This document shows positions 63,875-64,000 of a DNA stretch of 64,000 bases, piece by piece. The notes beneath the pieces are model-generated. The model ran no database searches, was not told where the DNA came from, and saw only the letters and a list, made by a program, of their open reading frames with translations. Both the position numbers and the translations under genes were made by a program. The stretch is from Ciona intestinalis (taxonomy: Eukaryota > Chordata > Ascidiacea > Phlebobranchia > Cionidae), in the NCBI RefSeq assembly GCF_000224145.3, contig NW_004190347.2, positions 41,097 to 105,096 of the forward strand, in the 5' to 3' direction. Each line of letters starts with the position of its first letter. Within the stretch, counting starts at the first letter, position 1.

Positions 63875-64000
63875 TCTCTATAAATGTAAAAGGGCAGGAA
63901 TAGTTAAGGTTAAACGGATAAATGAAAAACTGATAAATGAAGTGCAGAAAATTCCAAAGTAGTCCTGTCCACCCTGCCACCCCAGATTTGGTGCCTATGG
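63875..64000. mobile_element. Family E element reaching the window end
   Basis: AAATGTAAAAGGGCAGGAAT at the left and CACCCCAGATTTGGTGCCTA at the right, in the KIF13 intron after 63815. Confidence 0.6.

Noticed and set aside
1-64000. tRNA, rRNA or spliced-leader RNA genes
   Set aside because: No T-loop GTTCRANNC with matching acceptor stem and no rRNA-like block was seen; no clear spliced-leader gene text found by eye.

Overview
The window looks like euchromatic DNA from a tunicate of the Ciona type. The evidence is small introns with GT/AG borders, AT-rich sequence, compact gene spacing, bilaterian gene families, and many short dispersed and tandem repeats sitting in introns. This organism call is an inference from gene content and texture; no database was searched. 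Three N gaps are present (18107-18156, 52401-52628, 59294-59343), so this is a draft assembly.

Layout, left to right. (1) Paxillin, + strand, 347-13158: eleven coding exons encoding LD motifs followed by four LIM domains. (2) NCAPH2 (condensin II kleisin), - strand, 21338-14605: at least fourteen exons, one of them cut by the first gap. (3) IPO9 (importin-9), - strand, 25226-22161: one uninterrupted 1021-codon reading frame, in contrast to its intron-rich neighbours. (4) A possible small gene of short exons, + strand, 26538-27152, low confidence. (5) A FATP-type very-long-chain acyl-CoA synthetase/fatty acid transporter (SLC27A family), + strand, 29404-38303: twelve coding exons, 643 aa. (6) GID8, - strand, 42038-40479: four exons, 226 aa. 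(7) PSMA6 (20S proteasome alpha subunit), + strand, 43054-44650: three exons, 249 aa. (8) PRMT7, - strand, 48507-45296: four exons, 692 aa. (9) The 5' part of a KIF13-type kinesin-3, + strand, from 49963 and running off the window: motor-domain exons, with a 13-nt microexon and an apparently duplicated second exon next to an assembly gap.

The genes belong to unrelated housekeeping or cell-structure pathways (focal adhesion, chromosome condensation, nuclear import, lipid activation, ubiquitin ligase, proteasome, arginine methylation, vesicle transport). I see no operon or functional cluster. Pairs are arranged divergently (IPO9/SLC27A, GID8/PSMA6, PRMT7/KIF13) or convergently (paxillin/NCAPH2, SLC27A/GID8, PSMA6/PRMT7).

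The non-coding DNA is dominated by a few families: a 97-bp repeat (family B) as arrays and single units; a second, unrelated repeat also of about 97 bp (family C) with a 71-bp derivative; a 126-bp repeat (family F); a foldback MITE with ends like GTAGGGTGGGG at TA sites (family A); a PIF/Harbinger-like MITE with TTA target duplications (family G); a dispersed element ending near TTTGGCGCC (family E); and a hAT-like element with internal 58-bp repeats. No rRNA, tRNA, CRISPR array, retroviral or LTR element was recognised. The strongest items for follow-up are the duplicated KIF13 exon, the intronless IPO9, clustered TGACGTCA-like sites, and the presence of family B in every convergent gene gap.
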